Shown: positions 34,699 through 43,244, counted from the stretch's first letter. The stretch is DNA of 64,000 nucleotides from Spartobacteria bacterium UBA695 (GCA_002298145.1 DBMP01000006.1:1-64000); one strand, 5' to 3'. Made by a program: numbers and translations. The notes: generated from the sequence alone by a model not told the origin.

Positions 34699-34857
34699 TC
34701 CTCGTAAGGTTCAGAAACTACGATACTTGCGTAGTTTTCAGGGTTAGTTTTCATTATTTCGCCTACAACGCAGGGCTTTTTTGAAGGCGGGGCAGACGCA
34801 AGCACTCAGGGAAACGAAACCTAAAAAGGAGGTTCTTATCGTGATGTTCCTTTGTGG

Positions 34858-35142
34858 CGTGGCCGGCCGCCTTGCAAAGGCTCGGCATTTCCTGCCTACG
34901 ATCTTGAACACCTGGTCAGCGATTTCATCGGGAAAATGCAGTTTCTCGAATCGCCCTCAGGTGCCGCAGGGATGGATCGTGACACCTTCCATCGTTTTCA
35001 GGAAAAGTGGAAAACCCTGGACGAGTGCGCCCGTGATCGCCTTCTACCCAAAGTAGTCCACCGCATTTTCTTCGATCAAAATCGCTCAAAACTTCGGATT
35101 AAAACCGACGATGCCGGGATCATCGCCTTCGTGGACGGGTGA
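34858..35142 (+). pseudogene. Large serine recombinase, 3' end only (copy 2)
   Basis: About 94 residues beginning PPCKGSAFPAYDLEHLVSDFIG and ending KTDDAGIIAFVDG align end-to-end with the tail of the recombinase at 33033-33827 (31 differences in 87 aligned residues by eye). Everything upstream of the second zinc-ribbon Cys is absent. It is followed, as in copy 1, by an AbrB-type antitoxin start after about 80 bases. Confidence 0.8.
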
Positions 35143-35199
35143 GGCTTTTTCCCGAAGCCGTCGAAGGTGATGCTTGCTTTTTCCCCGTTATGGACGTTA

Positions 35200-35211
35200 T
35201 TACATGTGTAA
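35200..35211. promoter_or_regulatory. Palindrome before the duplicated antitoxin start
   Basis: TTACA-TG-TGTAA is a perfect inverted repeat 15 bases before ATG 35226. It corresponds to the element at 33874-33885 before the intact antitoxin gene. Confidence 0.45.
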
Positions 35212-35225
35212 CCACAAACAATTCT

Positions 35226-35629
35226 ATGGTGCTTGAACTCAAACTCCGCAAAGTCGGCAATTCCGTGGGCGTTGTCTTCCCCAAAGAGGCTCTGAGCTAT
35301 CTGAAAGTGGGGGATGGTGATGTGCTTTGCGTGACGGAAGCGCCGGAGGGCAGCCTTCGCATCAGCCCTGCCAAGGGGGGCGATTTCAACTGGGGTGGTG
35401 TGCGCAACGTGGCGATTCGTTCGGGCGATGGACGTGGCCGGGCAGGCTTGGTGACCGATGCCAACAATGCGACAGGCTATCACCACGATCTTCTGATCAA
35501 GGGCTTCGATGTTGGCATCGAGATTGCAGCCGGGCGGGAAACGATGGTTACTCTCGAATATGCGACGTTGTTCTCGACGGCAACGACCTCCAACTCCTTA
35601 ATCCAATCTTCGCACCTGGCTGTTTATTT
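35226..35629 (+). pseudogene. AbrB-type antitoxin N-terminus fused in frame to a beta-helix protein fragment
   Basis: Codons 1-55 (35226-35390) repeat the antitoxin at 33902 with only two silent base changes. At 35391 the sequence switches without losing frame to WGGVRNVAIRSGDGRGRAG, ANNATGYHHDLLIKGFDVGIEIA and TMVTLEYATLF. That pattern is the rung structure of pectate-lyase-superfamily/GH55-like beta-helices. The frame runs on to 35828 over the 3' end of the convergent GH5-like gene, where it is no longer meaningful. The antitoxin has lost its toxin-binding helix and has no toxin gene behind it. Confidence 0.65.
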
Positions 35630-37459
35630 TTACCGTCCCAGATGTTGCAGTTCCACCCGGTCAAGTTCAGCGGGCCCTTTCCAAAGCACTTTGAAAAAAG
35701 TGCTAACAGTGGGAATAGAAGTCCCATACTCAACCATGGTGCAGCGAAACCGCGAAGGCTGTGACTCTTCTGAAGGAGGACTCGGCAGGATGTGTTCCGT
35801 ACAATTCAAAATTATCGGTTCGAAATGAATTCCGTCGCAGGAAACTTGGAACTCAAAATCCTCGTCCGCTCCGCCAGCAGTGGTGAGAAAGGCAACGATC
35901 TTGGCCGATTGGATTGCTCCCGGAACGCGATAGGTCAGCGAATCGCCGATATCACCCTTGGCTCGGAAAAGATACTCGGCGTAGAACGCGTTGAAGTCGT
36001 TGGTAAGGGTTGGGTTGCCTGATTTCGCATCCGCTCTAGAAAAATCCTGCAACTCATCGACGAAACAGGCGTAACGCACCTTCACAGGACCGACGACATT
36101 GGATGCCTTGGAAACTCCGGAAACATTTCGCGCCGAGATACGATAATACCATGTATCCCCAGCAACGGCAGTTTCGTCGCTAAACAGCGGGCGGTAGGCA
36201 ACATCGGCATCGGATACGTTTGAAGCGATCATTGCCCATGGACCCTCATTTGAGGGCGCCCGCTCGATGTCGTATCCGGAAGCCCCCGCCGACCCGCGCC
36301 ATGTCAACAAGGGAACGTCGTCAATAGGCAGCAATACAGGTTCTTCGGGAACTGGCACCGGAGGAACCGCCCGTCCTTCGATCTGGAATGCAGCACAACG
36401 GATAGTTTCGAGAAGGGCCTGTTCGCATTGGGCCTCTGCGCTTGGAAATCCCGGCCAGTGAAAGGACCATGTGGACGGGAATGTGAAAATCTGGTGCCAT
36501 TTGAAACCGCCTTTTTCATGATGAAAATAGAGACTCCATAAGAGCACACCCGCAACAGACTGCTCCGAGCAGACATAGTCCAGCATTTCGCGGGTTTGAT
36601 CCACCACGTTGTCTCGCGTGAGAACTTTTCCATCAACATAAGGCCCGTACTCTCCGATTATCAACGGTCTCTCTCCGTGAAGGTGCGAGAGTTCGAATTT
36701 GATCCTCTGCACAAGATCCGGTTTTCTCGCATCTCCATAAAAATGACATGAATAAATGTCGATGTTAGGATCGATGACAGGGGTCGGCTTGTAGGCGAGC
36801 GCGTCTTCTACAAGGTGATTGGAGTCGAGCCCTTTGATATACGCCGCCATCTCCCCGGACCATCCGGGGGTGCTGTTATTGAGCTCGTTTCCAAATTGCC
36901 AGGCGAGAATGGATTTGTCCTCCCGGTATGGAATACCGGTGATACTGTTTACCCGCTCTACCACAAATTTGACGGTCTGCTTGTAGTCTTCTCTCAGTTG
37001 GGGATCGCTATAGAAAACGTCCCCCGCTTTGTCTCGATGGGCTGCGTAGGTCTGGATGCTCCCCAGATAACGCCCTCCCTCGGCAGCGAAATTCACGATC
37101 ACTCGGATGCCGTAGCGGTTAGCCAGCGCCATGACGTTGTCCAGGCATTTGAAGGCAGCTTCGTTAAATTCTCCAGGGCCGAGGACGTAATGCCAGGGTT
37201 GAGCCTCCTCACTAGGGCCGCGGACGGGCAGATTCCAGAGCCGGAGCACGCGCGCGTTCATTTGGACAAGCGTTTTGAACGCGTCCTCCTGTTCCCATGG
37301 CGTCGGAAGCTCCATACGGTCGGGAAGGAATAGCGTGAAGTCATAGGGCAGCATGACTCCCGGCACGTTGGATCCAACGAAGCGGAATTCTTGCTCGCCG
37401 TCGTAAAGCCGGTTCCCTTCGCGCGTGATATATCGTTCAAAGACTGATGTTGTTTTCAT
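35630..37459 (-). CDS. GH5-like (mannanase/glucanase type) glycoside hydrolase
   Basis: 609 residues. TIM-barrel blocks: FVGSNVPGVML, ARVLRLWNLPV, GIRVIVNFAAEGG, then ILAWQFGNELNNSTPGW with the acid/base Glu, DIYSCHFYGD, and PLIIGEYGPY with the nucleophile Glu. This resembles the GH5 beta-mannanase arrangement. Residues about 370-450 resemble a fibronectin type III module (LTWRGSAGASGYDIERAP, WYYRISARNVSG), and the rest is a C-terminal sandwich. No signal peptide at the start (MKTTSVFERYITREG), so it may work in the cytoplasm. Last gene of the minus-strand operon, 15 bases after the mannonate dehydratase-like gene. Confidence 0.8.
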   Translation of the reverse strand: MKTTSVFERYITREGNRLYDGEQEFRFVGSNVPGVMLPYDFTLFLPDRMELPTPWEQEDAFKTLVQMNARVLRLWNLPVRGPSEEAQPWHYVLGPGEFNEAAFKCLDNVMALANRYGIRVIVNFAAEGGRYLGSIQTYAAHRDKAGDVFYSDPQLREDYKQTVKFVVERVNSITGIPYREDKSILAWQFGNELNNSTPGWSGEMAAYIKGLDSNHLVEDALAYKPTPVIDPNIDIYSCHFYGDARKPDLVQRIKFELSHLHGERPLIIGEYGPYVDGKVLTRDNVVDQTREMLDYVCSEQSVAGVLLWSLYFHHEKGGFKWHQIFTFPSTWSFHWPGFPSAEAQCEQALLETIRCAAFQIEGRAVPPVPVPEEPVLLPIDDVPLLTWRGSAGASGYDIERAPSNEGPWAMIASNVSDADVAYRPLFSDETAVAGDTWYYRISARNVSGVSKASNVVGPVKVRYACFVDELQDFSRADAKSGNPTLTNDFNAFYAEYLFRAKGDIGDSLTYRVPGAIQSAKIVAFLTTAGGADEDFEFQVSCDGIHFEPIILNCTEHILPSPPSEESQPSRFRCTMVEYGTSIPTVSTFFKVLWKGPAELDRVELQHLGR

Positions 37460-37474
37460 TGCTGATGGAAAAAG

Positions 37475-38428
37475 TTAAGCGCTCTTTAAAATACCTTTCA
37501 AATACCCATTAGCAAACAACCGCCCTAATACCCCGTAGCCGGGAACGAAGCCCGGCTCATCTCCCTCGCCGGCCATTGTCGGGACGTGGTCGCAACGAAA
37601 GGGAACATCCAAGCCCAGTTCGCGATAGAGGCGGAACAAGGCAAGTTGATCGGTGTTGCCTTCGTCATGAAAAAGTTCGACGAAATCCTCAGGAGAGCCG
37701 CTGACATCCCGCACGTGGACATAGGCGATCCGCTTCCCTAAATGTTCCACAGCCATTTTCAAATCCAGGCCCATGAGCTTGAAGTTTGCCTGGCAAAAGG
37801 TAACAGCATTCGCATGGCATGGGTAAATGGAATAGGCTCGATCAAAGCCTTCTATATTACCGAAAATCCGGGCGATTCCTCCGAGCGAAGATAGCGGCGG
37901 ATCGTCAGGATGAAGCCCCATTCGCAATCCAAACCGTTCAGCCTCTGGCAAAACAGCGCGCAGGAAATACTCGTAGTTCTCCCATAAACACTCTGCGTCC
38001 AAAGGAGCGCCCGGCAAAAGCGACGGCGTCTCTTTTAACTGGAAGGCGGTGCAGCGAGCACCCCCTCTTCCCATCCGCTCTGAGCCGCGATACCATCCGG
38101 TTCCCGCCATGAAATTGTAGCAGATCAGGCATATTCCCAATTCGGCCATATTGCCCAGCATCCGGCGGTAGAGTTCGAGATCCTCGTCTCGCCCCGGAAG
38201 GCCAAATTTAATGCGGGTCATGTCAAACTGATCGCCTTCCAAGGCGACGACACGCAATCCGGCATCGGCCAATCGTTGAACAATAGAGGCGAATGCATCG
38301 CGATCCCACGGCGCTGGCACGCCCGTCAGCTCGGGAGCGCACTTAACCACCACATGGTCGATCCCCATCTGTCGACACAGAGGCCACAGCCGATGGGGAA
38401 CGGGGGGGACGAATTCGATCAGATGCAC
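37475..38428 (-). CDS. uxuA: Mannonate dehydratase-like (UxuA family) enzyme
   Basis: 317 residues, GTG start overlapping the upstream stop by one base. CYNFMAGTGWYRGSER, GLHPDDPPLSSLGGIARIF, HANAVTFCQANF and HVRDVSGSPEDFVELFHDEG are UxuA-family blocks that carry the metal-binding His, Cys and Asp residues. The family converts D-mannonate to 2-keto-3-deoxygluconate. It is somewhat shorter than E. coli UxuA (about 394), as in other bacterial members. In this operon the substrate may be a different aldonate, because a dehydrogenase and lactonase precede it. Confidence 0.82.
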   Translation of the reverse strand: MHLIEFVPPVPHRLWPLCRQMGIDHVVVKCAPELTGVPAPWDRDAFASIVQRLADAGLRVVALEGDQFDMTRIKFGLPGRDEDLELYRRMLGNMAELGICLICYNFMAGTGWYRGSERMGRGGARCTAFQLKETPSLLPGAPLDAECLWENYEYFLRAVLPEAERFGLRMGLHPDDPPLSSLGGIARIFGNIEGFDRAYSIYPCHANAVTFCQANFKLMGLDLKMAVEHLGKRIAYVHVRDVSGSPEDFVELFHDEGNTDQLALFRLYRELGLDVPFRCDHVPTMAGEGDEPGFVPGYGVLGRLFANGYLKGILKSA

Positions 38429-39171
38429 TAGAAATAGCCACCTTTCTTGGTGATTTGCTGGATGCTCTGGCCCTCTGCAACCCAGCCAAATATGATCTTC
38501 TCATTCGCCTTAATTTCCTCCGCCCGGATGAGAACGTCGTATGCAATGTCACGCGGCACAACCAGTACGCCATCGATATCGCCCAAAACAACATCACCGG
38601 GTTTGATGGTCGTGTCCCCGATTTTGATTGGAATCTGATAATGCGTGATCAAACACCGGCCGAGGCTACCGTTGGAGATCCGGTATTTATAGAAAACCGG
38701 AAAGTCCTTTTCGAGAATTTGATGCGTATCCCGGATGCCTCCATCAATGCAGGCAGCTTTGACTTTCTTGCCTACGGCGGTAGCGGTCATAACGCCGCCC
38801 CAAAGCGTGGCCTTCTCATCCTTGCTGGTATCCCAAAGAATGAAATGATCCTCGCCCATGACATCGAGCATCTGCGTGCGGAATTCCATTTCTCCGCTGA
38901 TTTTCACATTAGGTGCGCTTTTCACCGTGAATGCAATCCCAGCCACAGTACGGTATTCGCGTAGCGGCAGAATGTGTCCAGGGAGCGCCTGTTCCAGCAG
39001 ACAGAATTCGCGCAATACATCATTGACCGCGCCCGTATAAAGCTGCTCGAAGCGGGCCAGCAACTCCTTAGTGGGCACCGGAAACTCCTTAGTGGAGATT
39101 CCTTCGCGCGTTTCGATGAGTTTTTCGAGATTCATCATCCCGACTTCTTTTCTGTAGGTGTCGATGGACAT
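38428..39171 (-). CDS. RraA-like family protein (possible 2-keto acid aldolase)
   Basis: 247 residues. ACIDGGIRDTHQI and VLGDIDGVLVVPRD are the RraA/HMG-aldolase signature (GGxRD for substrate/metal, DxDGVxVVP). Relatives are 4-hydroxy-4-methyl-2-oxoglutarate/oxaloacetate-type aldolases, as well as the RNase E inhibitor RraA. Beside a UxuA-type dehydratase a retro-aldol cleavage of the 2-keto-3-deoxy acid is the sensible reading, but that is inference. Start 39171 is the first ATG; a second pair of Met codons 12 positions in, with GAAG before it, is possible. Confidence 0.75.
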   Translation of the reverse strand: MSIDTYRKEVGMMNLEKLIETREGISTKEFPVPTKELLARFEQLYTGAVNDVLREFCLLEQALPGHILPLREYRTVAGIAFTVKSAPNVKISGEMEFRTQMLDVMGEDHFILWDTSKDEKATLWGGVMTATAVGKKVKAACIDGGIRDTHQILEKDFPVFYKYRISNGSLGRCLITHYQIPIKIGDTTIKPGDVVLGDIDGVLVVPRDIAYDVLIRAEEIKANEKIIFGWVAEGQSIQQITKKGGYF

Positions 39172-39191
39172 GGTGGTTGTTCGGTAGGTTG

Positions 39192-39776
39192 TTATAAAAA
39201 TCTACGGATGACCTGCGTCACCTGTTCGCCAAGGAGGCGGCAGCCTTCCTCTGTATAGTGAATGCCGTCTTCACAGATCATGCGTTCGCGGCCGTGGCCT
39301 TCGACAAAAGCGTGCAGATCGTTAATCAACACCTCGTGTCGAGCAAGGATAGATGCAGCGGCGGCGTTGTAGCGCTCGACATCGGTAGCGACGCGGCAAG
39401 GATCGTATGGCTGGCAGAAGCGGGCGTTGTAACGGGCCTGCACGACCGGAGTGATCGTGGCCCAAACGATGGGTGCGGATGTGGCTGCGCGAACTTTTCC
39501 AAGAATGAAGTCGAGGTTTCGGGCGAAGATTTCGATGGGCACGGCGTTTTCGGTGCTATCGGTCCCCAGTCGCCGACAATCCCATAGACCGAAATTCACA
39601 TGAATGACATCGGCTGCTGGGTCCAGATACCAAGGCTGAAGGTTAAAGAGATGGTGCACCGAGTGCATGCAATTGCCCTCTGGAGCCCATATTTCCGCTA
39701 GGCCATAGAGGCCCCCAGAGACAGCAGACTGATAGCCGATACGGATTGAATCACCAATTAAACTAACTTTCTTCAT
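39192..39776 (-). CDS. SGNH/GDSL-type hydrolase
   Basis: 194 residues from ATG 39776, which overlaps the upstream stop by 4 bases. Block I SLIGDSIRIGYQ (catalytic Ser), block II/III VNFGLWDCRRLG (oxyanion Asn region) and block V CEDGIHYTEEG (catalytic Asp-x-x-His) are present. Probably a cytoplasmic esterase, for instance removing acetyl groups from the imported sugar. No signal peptide. Confidence 0.8.
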   Translation of the reverse strand: MKKVSLIGDSIRIGYQSAVSGGLYGLAEIWAPEGNCMHSVHHLFNLQPWYLDPAADVIHVNFGLWDCRRLGTDSTENAVPIEIFARNLDFILGKVRAATSAPIVWATITPVVQARYNARFCQPYDPCRVATDVERYNAAAASILARHEVLINDLHAFVEGHGRERMICEDGIHYTEEGCRLLGEQVTQVIRRFL

Positions 39777-40555
39777 AAACTCATTCCTCCATCCACGAAC
39801 AGGCTCTGACCGGTGATGTAGCGGCCAGCATCGGAACAAAGCAACAGCGCGGCCCCGGCACAATCCTCTGGCTGACCAATTCGGCCCGAGGGGATCCACG
39901 ACAGCACTTTTTCCAAATATTCAGGATCAGCCATCCGGGCGAAAGAGCGCTCGGTGCCGATCACGCCGGGGGCTAGGTTGTTGACCGTGACTCCATGCGG
40001 GGCGAATTGTTTGGCGAGATTTTGCACCAAGAGGGTCTGGGCGGCCTTGAGCGCAGAATAGACAACCATGTCGGGATGTGGCTTGGCCTCCTGAACCGAA
40101 CCTATGGTGACGATACGGCCCCACTTGCGCGCCAGCATGGCAGGAGCCACGAGTTGAATCAGTTCGAATGCACTGCGAAAGTTGACCGTCAGCTGCTCGT
40201 CAAAGTGCTCACGGGAAACAACCCGCCAATTCTCGGGATGTTGGATGGCAACGTTGGAGACAAGAATATCAATGCCTCCCAATACCTCCATTGAAGCATC
40301 GAAGAGGCGTTGAGGAGCATCGGATGCACTCAGATCCGATGCCACGGCTGCACTGCGACGCCCGAGTGAACGGATTTTTTCGGAAACGGCGAGACCGCAG
40401 TCGCGGTTGCCGGTGTAGGTTACCACCACGTCTGCCCCAGCTTCAGCAAGGGCGAGAGCGATGGCAGCTCCGATGCCTCGTGACGATCCAGTGACCACTG
40501 CACGGCGGCCCGTCAGTGTGAAAGATGCAAAGTTGAACGTAGGCGTTTTGTTCAT
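39773..40555 (-). CDS. Short-chain dehydrogenase/reductase (SDR)
   Basis: 260 residues. Cofactor motif VTGSSRGIGAAIALALAEAG (TGxxxGIG, about residues 17-36), DILVSNVAIQ (NNAG-like), IVTIGSVQEA with the catalytic Ser, VYSALKAAQ (YxxxK) and the C-terminal YITGQSLFVDGGMS. Classical SDR of the sugar/gluconate dehydrogenase kind. Overlaps both neighbours by 4 bases. It likely oxidises a sugar to the lactone handled by the SMP-30 enzyme, or a keto-acid step; the exact substrate is not readable. Confidence 0.9.
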   Translation of the reverse strand: MNKTPTFNFASFTLTGRRAVVTGSSRGIGAAIALALAEAGADVVVTYTGNRDCGLAVSEKIRSLGRRSAAVASDLSASDAPQRLFDASMEVLGGIDILVSNVAIQHPENWRVVSREHFDEQLTVNFRSAFELIQLVAPAMLARKWGRIVTIGSVQEAKPHPDMVVYSALKAAQTLLVQNLAKQFAPHGVTVNNLAPGVIGTERSFARMADPEYLEKVLSWIPSGRIGQPEDCAGAALLLCSDAGRYITGQSLFVDGGMSL

Positions 40556-41403
40556 ACGGATATCGGCGATTCGGATTTTGGAAACAATGGCGCTCCGGTT
40601 CCGAGCGAGGGAAAGCTCAATAGGCGGCCACTCTCAGCCTCCGTGACAACAAGGCCCAGTGTGCCCGAGGGATCGAAGGCGCAGTTGGTGGGATTAGCTC
40701 CAGAGACTGCAATGACATCTTCCACTTCGCCGTCCGCAGCGATGCATTTCACCGCGCCGCCGCTGTAAATGGCAACATAAAGCCGTCCATCGGCGGCAAA
40801 GGCCATTCCGTCGGGTCCGATGGTGCCGCCCACACTCGCCCAAGGGCGAGGTGCCAGCCAAAGAGCACGCCCGGCATCCCAGCCTCCCCGCCAAAGCCGC
40901 TGACGCCGGGTCTCGGCAACAACGAGATGTCTGCCATCGGGCGAGAAGGCAATGCCATTGGGAAAATAGAAACCGGAGGCGACGCGGCGGATGCTGCCGC
41001 CCGTGGTAAGCACACAGACATAGCCCGTCGGAACAGTGCGGGAGTCTCCGGGGCAGGTCAAGACCAAGTTGCCCACTGGATCAAAGGCCAGATCGTTAGG
41101 CTTGAAGAGGGGCTCTCCCTCAACCGAATCCGCAATTACCGTTGTCTCTCCGGTTTCGGAATCATACCGACGGATCGAGCAGTTACTCGCATCGCAAAAG
41201 ACGATGCGGCCCTCACTATCAATCGCAATGCCATTCGGTTCGCCCCCAACAGGAACGCGTCTCAGGCAGCCATTTTCCAAAAAACAAAGATTTCCTGCCT
41301 TCAGCTCAACAAACCAAAGCCGCCCTTGGTTGTCGAAAGCAGGCCCCTCAGCGAAATCAAGTCCTTGAGCAAGAACACTATAGGCGCAGATGTCTGAGTT
41401 CAC
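40552..41403 (-). CDS. SMP-30/gluconolactonase family lactonase
   Basis: 283 residues from GTG 41403; the frame is open further to 41553 but that stretch has no family similarity. Beta-propeller blocks: LDFAEGPAFDNQGRLWFVEL (metal Glu in EGP), GEPNGIAIDSEGRIVFCD, KPNDLAFDPVGNLVLT (metal Asn), ASGFYFPNGIAFSPDG and IGPDGMAFAADGRLYVA (catalytic Asp). Opens sugar lactones. First gene of the six-gene operon, divergent from the LacI-type regulator at 41583. Confidence 0.85.
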   Translation of the reverse strand: MNSDICAYSVLAQGLDFAEGPAFDNQGRLWFVELKAGNLCFLENGCLRRVPVGGEPNGIAIDSEGRIVFCDASNCSIRRYDSETGETTVIADSVEGEPLFKPNDLAFDPVGNLVLTCPGDSRTVPTGYVCVLTTGGSIRRVASGFYFPNGIAFSPDGRHLVVAETRRQRLWRGGWDAGRALWLAPRPWASVGGTIGPDGMAFAADGRLYVAIYSGGAVKCIAADGEVEDVIAVSGANPTNCAFDPSGTLGLVVTEAESGRLLSFPSLGTGAPLFPKSESPISV

Positions 41404-41566
41404 AAAAAATAATATAGAAACGGCGTTTGCGCTTGGAGCTAGTGATCGTCCTACGTGAACCGTCGGAAGATGGTGTTTTCTGTAAGGCAGTTGAGTAGAC
41501 CGGCGATTGGTGCGCTGGTTGATGTGAGCAATATCCCGTCTGGACGTGGACACGGCAATATGATTT

Positions 41567-41585
41567 CATGTAAACAGTTAACATG
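41567..41585. promoter_or_regulatory. Near-perfect LacI-type operator covering the regulator's own start codon
   Basis: CATGTAAAC-A-GTTAACATG: 8 of 9 arm positions pair around a central A. The last three bases are the ATG of the LacI-type gene. Binding here would block translation initiation and transcription of the regulator, and could also affect the divergent operon whose first start codon is 164 bases away. Confidence 0.6.
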
Positions 41586-42644
41586 CCTCTTATACAACCA
41601 AAGAAATGCAACCTCCGGGCCGTCGCCCAAGCCTGTGGGTGCTCTGTTGCGACAGTCTCCATGGCCTTGAGGAATATGGGACGGGTACCGATTGCCACGC
41701 GGGAGAGAATTACCAAGAAAGCGGCCGAGTTGGGTTACGTGCGCGATCTCGAAATGTCGCGCCTAATGTCACGTGCGCGTAGGCCGGAGCAACTCACAAC
41801 GCGCGAGGAGTTGGTGTTCCTAAGCGAAGCTCCGATTGGGCGAACCCCAAATTCTAAGACGCCTTGGTTGCACGGCATGTTCCATGCGGCCAAGGAAGCA
41901 GCTCATCTTCTTGGCTATGAATTGAAACCGCTAACAATTGATCGTGATTTCGCAGCGCAAAAAAAATTGAGCCGCGCCCTATGGACCCAGGGCATCCGGG
42001 GCTTGCTCATTGGCCCCGTGACAACATGGAGCCCAGCCATTCTTGCGCTGGACTGGAAACATTTCGCATGCGTCGAACTAGGGTCTACGCTCCAGAACCC
42101 CTCGTTGCACCGGGTGGAGCGCGGTTTCTATGACGATCTCTTAGAACTCTATGGCTACTTGCGTGATCTGGGGTATCGCCGAATTGGAATAGCACTTCCA
42201 AAAATGCGCCTGGAGTTTATGCGACACATGCCTGAATCAACGCTCTTGTTCTTCGAACGGAACCACCTCGACATGCAACCTGTTTTGCCAATGCATCTAT
42301 CACATGAATGGAGTGCACGTGGCCTCAACCGCTGGTTGCGAGATCAGAAGCCTGATGTGTTGCTGGTCTACGAGCCGCAAATCCCACGCTGGCTAGCCAA
42401 GACAAAAACCAGAGTCCCTCGGGACATCGGAGTGGTTTACCTCAGCTCTCAGGGAGGAAAGAAAAGTGGACTTCTTCCTGATATAGGTCTCATGGCAAAA
42501 GAAGCCATCCACCTACTTGCGCGCATGGTCGAGGGTGGTGAATGGGGTATCCCTCGCCGCCCTCGCTCGCATCGCTTCCGTAACATATTCTGTCCGGGCG
42601 GCACCATCGCAATCCATGATCATGCACAAGAAAAGGAAAACTGA
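41583..42644 (+). CDS. LacI-family transcriptional regulator
   Basis: 353 residues. N-terminal helix-turn-helix and hinge region: NLRAVAQACGCSVATVSMALRN, then ATRERITKKAAELGYVRD. The sugar-binding domain is divergent but complete (GLLIGPVTTWSPAIL, GYRRIGIALPK, DVLLVYEPQIPRWL, DIGVVYLSSQ). Divergently placed to the SMP-30/SDR/UxuA-like operon, of which it is the likely regulator. The window gives no direct clue to the ligand. Confidence 0.88.
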   Translation: MPLIQPKKCNLRAVAQACGCSVATVSMALRNMGRVPIATRERITKKAAELGYVRDLEMSRLMSRARRPEQLTTREELVFLSEAPIGRTPNSKTPWLHGMFHAAKEAAHLLGYELKPLTIDRDFAAQKKLSRALWTQGIRGLLIGPVTTWSPAILALDWKHFACVELGSTLQNPSLHRVERGFYDDLLELYGYLRDLGYRRIGIALPKMRLEFMRHMPESTLLFFERNHLDMQPVLPMHLSHEWSARGLNRWLRDQKPDVLLVYEPQIPRWLAKTKTRVPRDIGVVYLSSQGGKKSGLLPDIGLMAKEAIHLLARMVEGGEWGIPRRPRSHRFRNIFCPGGTIAIHDHAQEKEN

Positions 42645-43003
42645 GTGCGAGATTCAATCGCTTTTTTCGGGTTGCGAATTTTCGAAGCAATAGATAGCGG
42701 TCTGCCAGCGAGACAGAAAAATACGTGGGAGGCACAGAAGCTTGGTATTTGGCACGTTACGTGCGAAGCAAAGGGTTAGTTCCCCGATTTGACATCAGAA
42801 ATACCTTTTCTCCCGAGATCGGATTGCCTGCCGTTGTAGGCGTTCATCTCGGCGGCGTTGGTCACTTTATCGCCGCCCTGAACATCAGCGGAGATCAAGT
42901 CACGTTCGCCGATCCAATTGGAGGTGAAGAGCACCTTTCGCTTCCTGCGTTCCAACAAAGATATGAGTTCACCGGGTTTCACATGACTATTGCCCACCGC
43001 TAG
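42645..43003 (+). pseudogene. Peptidase C39-like fragment with a frameshift
   Basis: From 42645 one frame reads IAFFGLRIFEAIDSGLPARQKNTW. At about 42722 the next frame takes over with GGTEAWYLARYVRSKGLVPRF, GLPAVVGVHLGGVGHFIAAL, VTFADPIGGEEHLSL to a stop at 43003. The second part resembles the C39-like cysteine peptidase fold (GHFxxx...DPxxG, with the catalytic His in GHF). The catalytic-Cys segment would have to be upstream and is absent. Decayed; the family assignment is tentative. Confidence 0.4.
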
Positions 43004-43044
43004 TGTGCTCGAATCGATGGTGAAGTCCTACCGTCGCGCAATCC

Positions 43045-43236
43045 CTAAGCGCAACGCGGGCGCTCGTCCACGCCACGGTCGCCCAAGGCGAGGGCCGCGC
43101 CGGGCGCAAAGTCAGAAGCCTCCACGACGATGTCGAAACCGCCGTTGGCTTTCGCGGCTTCCACTCGAACCGGGACAGCCGTTGCTTGGGATAATGCAGA
43201 AAGAGCAAACAACGCAAGGAAGGTAAGTATTTTCAT
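43045..43236 (-). CDS. Short exported protein or truncated remnant
   Basis: 63 residues starting MKILTFLALFALSALSQATA (clear signal peptide), then VPVRVEAAKANGGFDIVVEASDF, ending soon after in a Arg/Asp-rich stretch. It begins 9 bases after the GH3 stop and is probably the 5' end of a fourth operon gene whose rest was lost; the last ~20 residues look out of character. No function can be given. Confidence 0.35.
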   Translation of the reverse strand: MKILTFLALFALSALSQATAVPVRVEAAKANGGFDIVVEASDFAPGAALALGDRGVDERPRCA

Positions 43237-43244
43237 AGTTGGCA

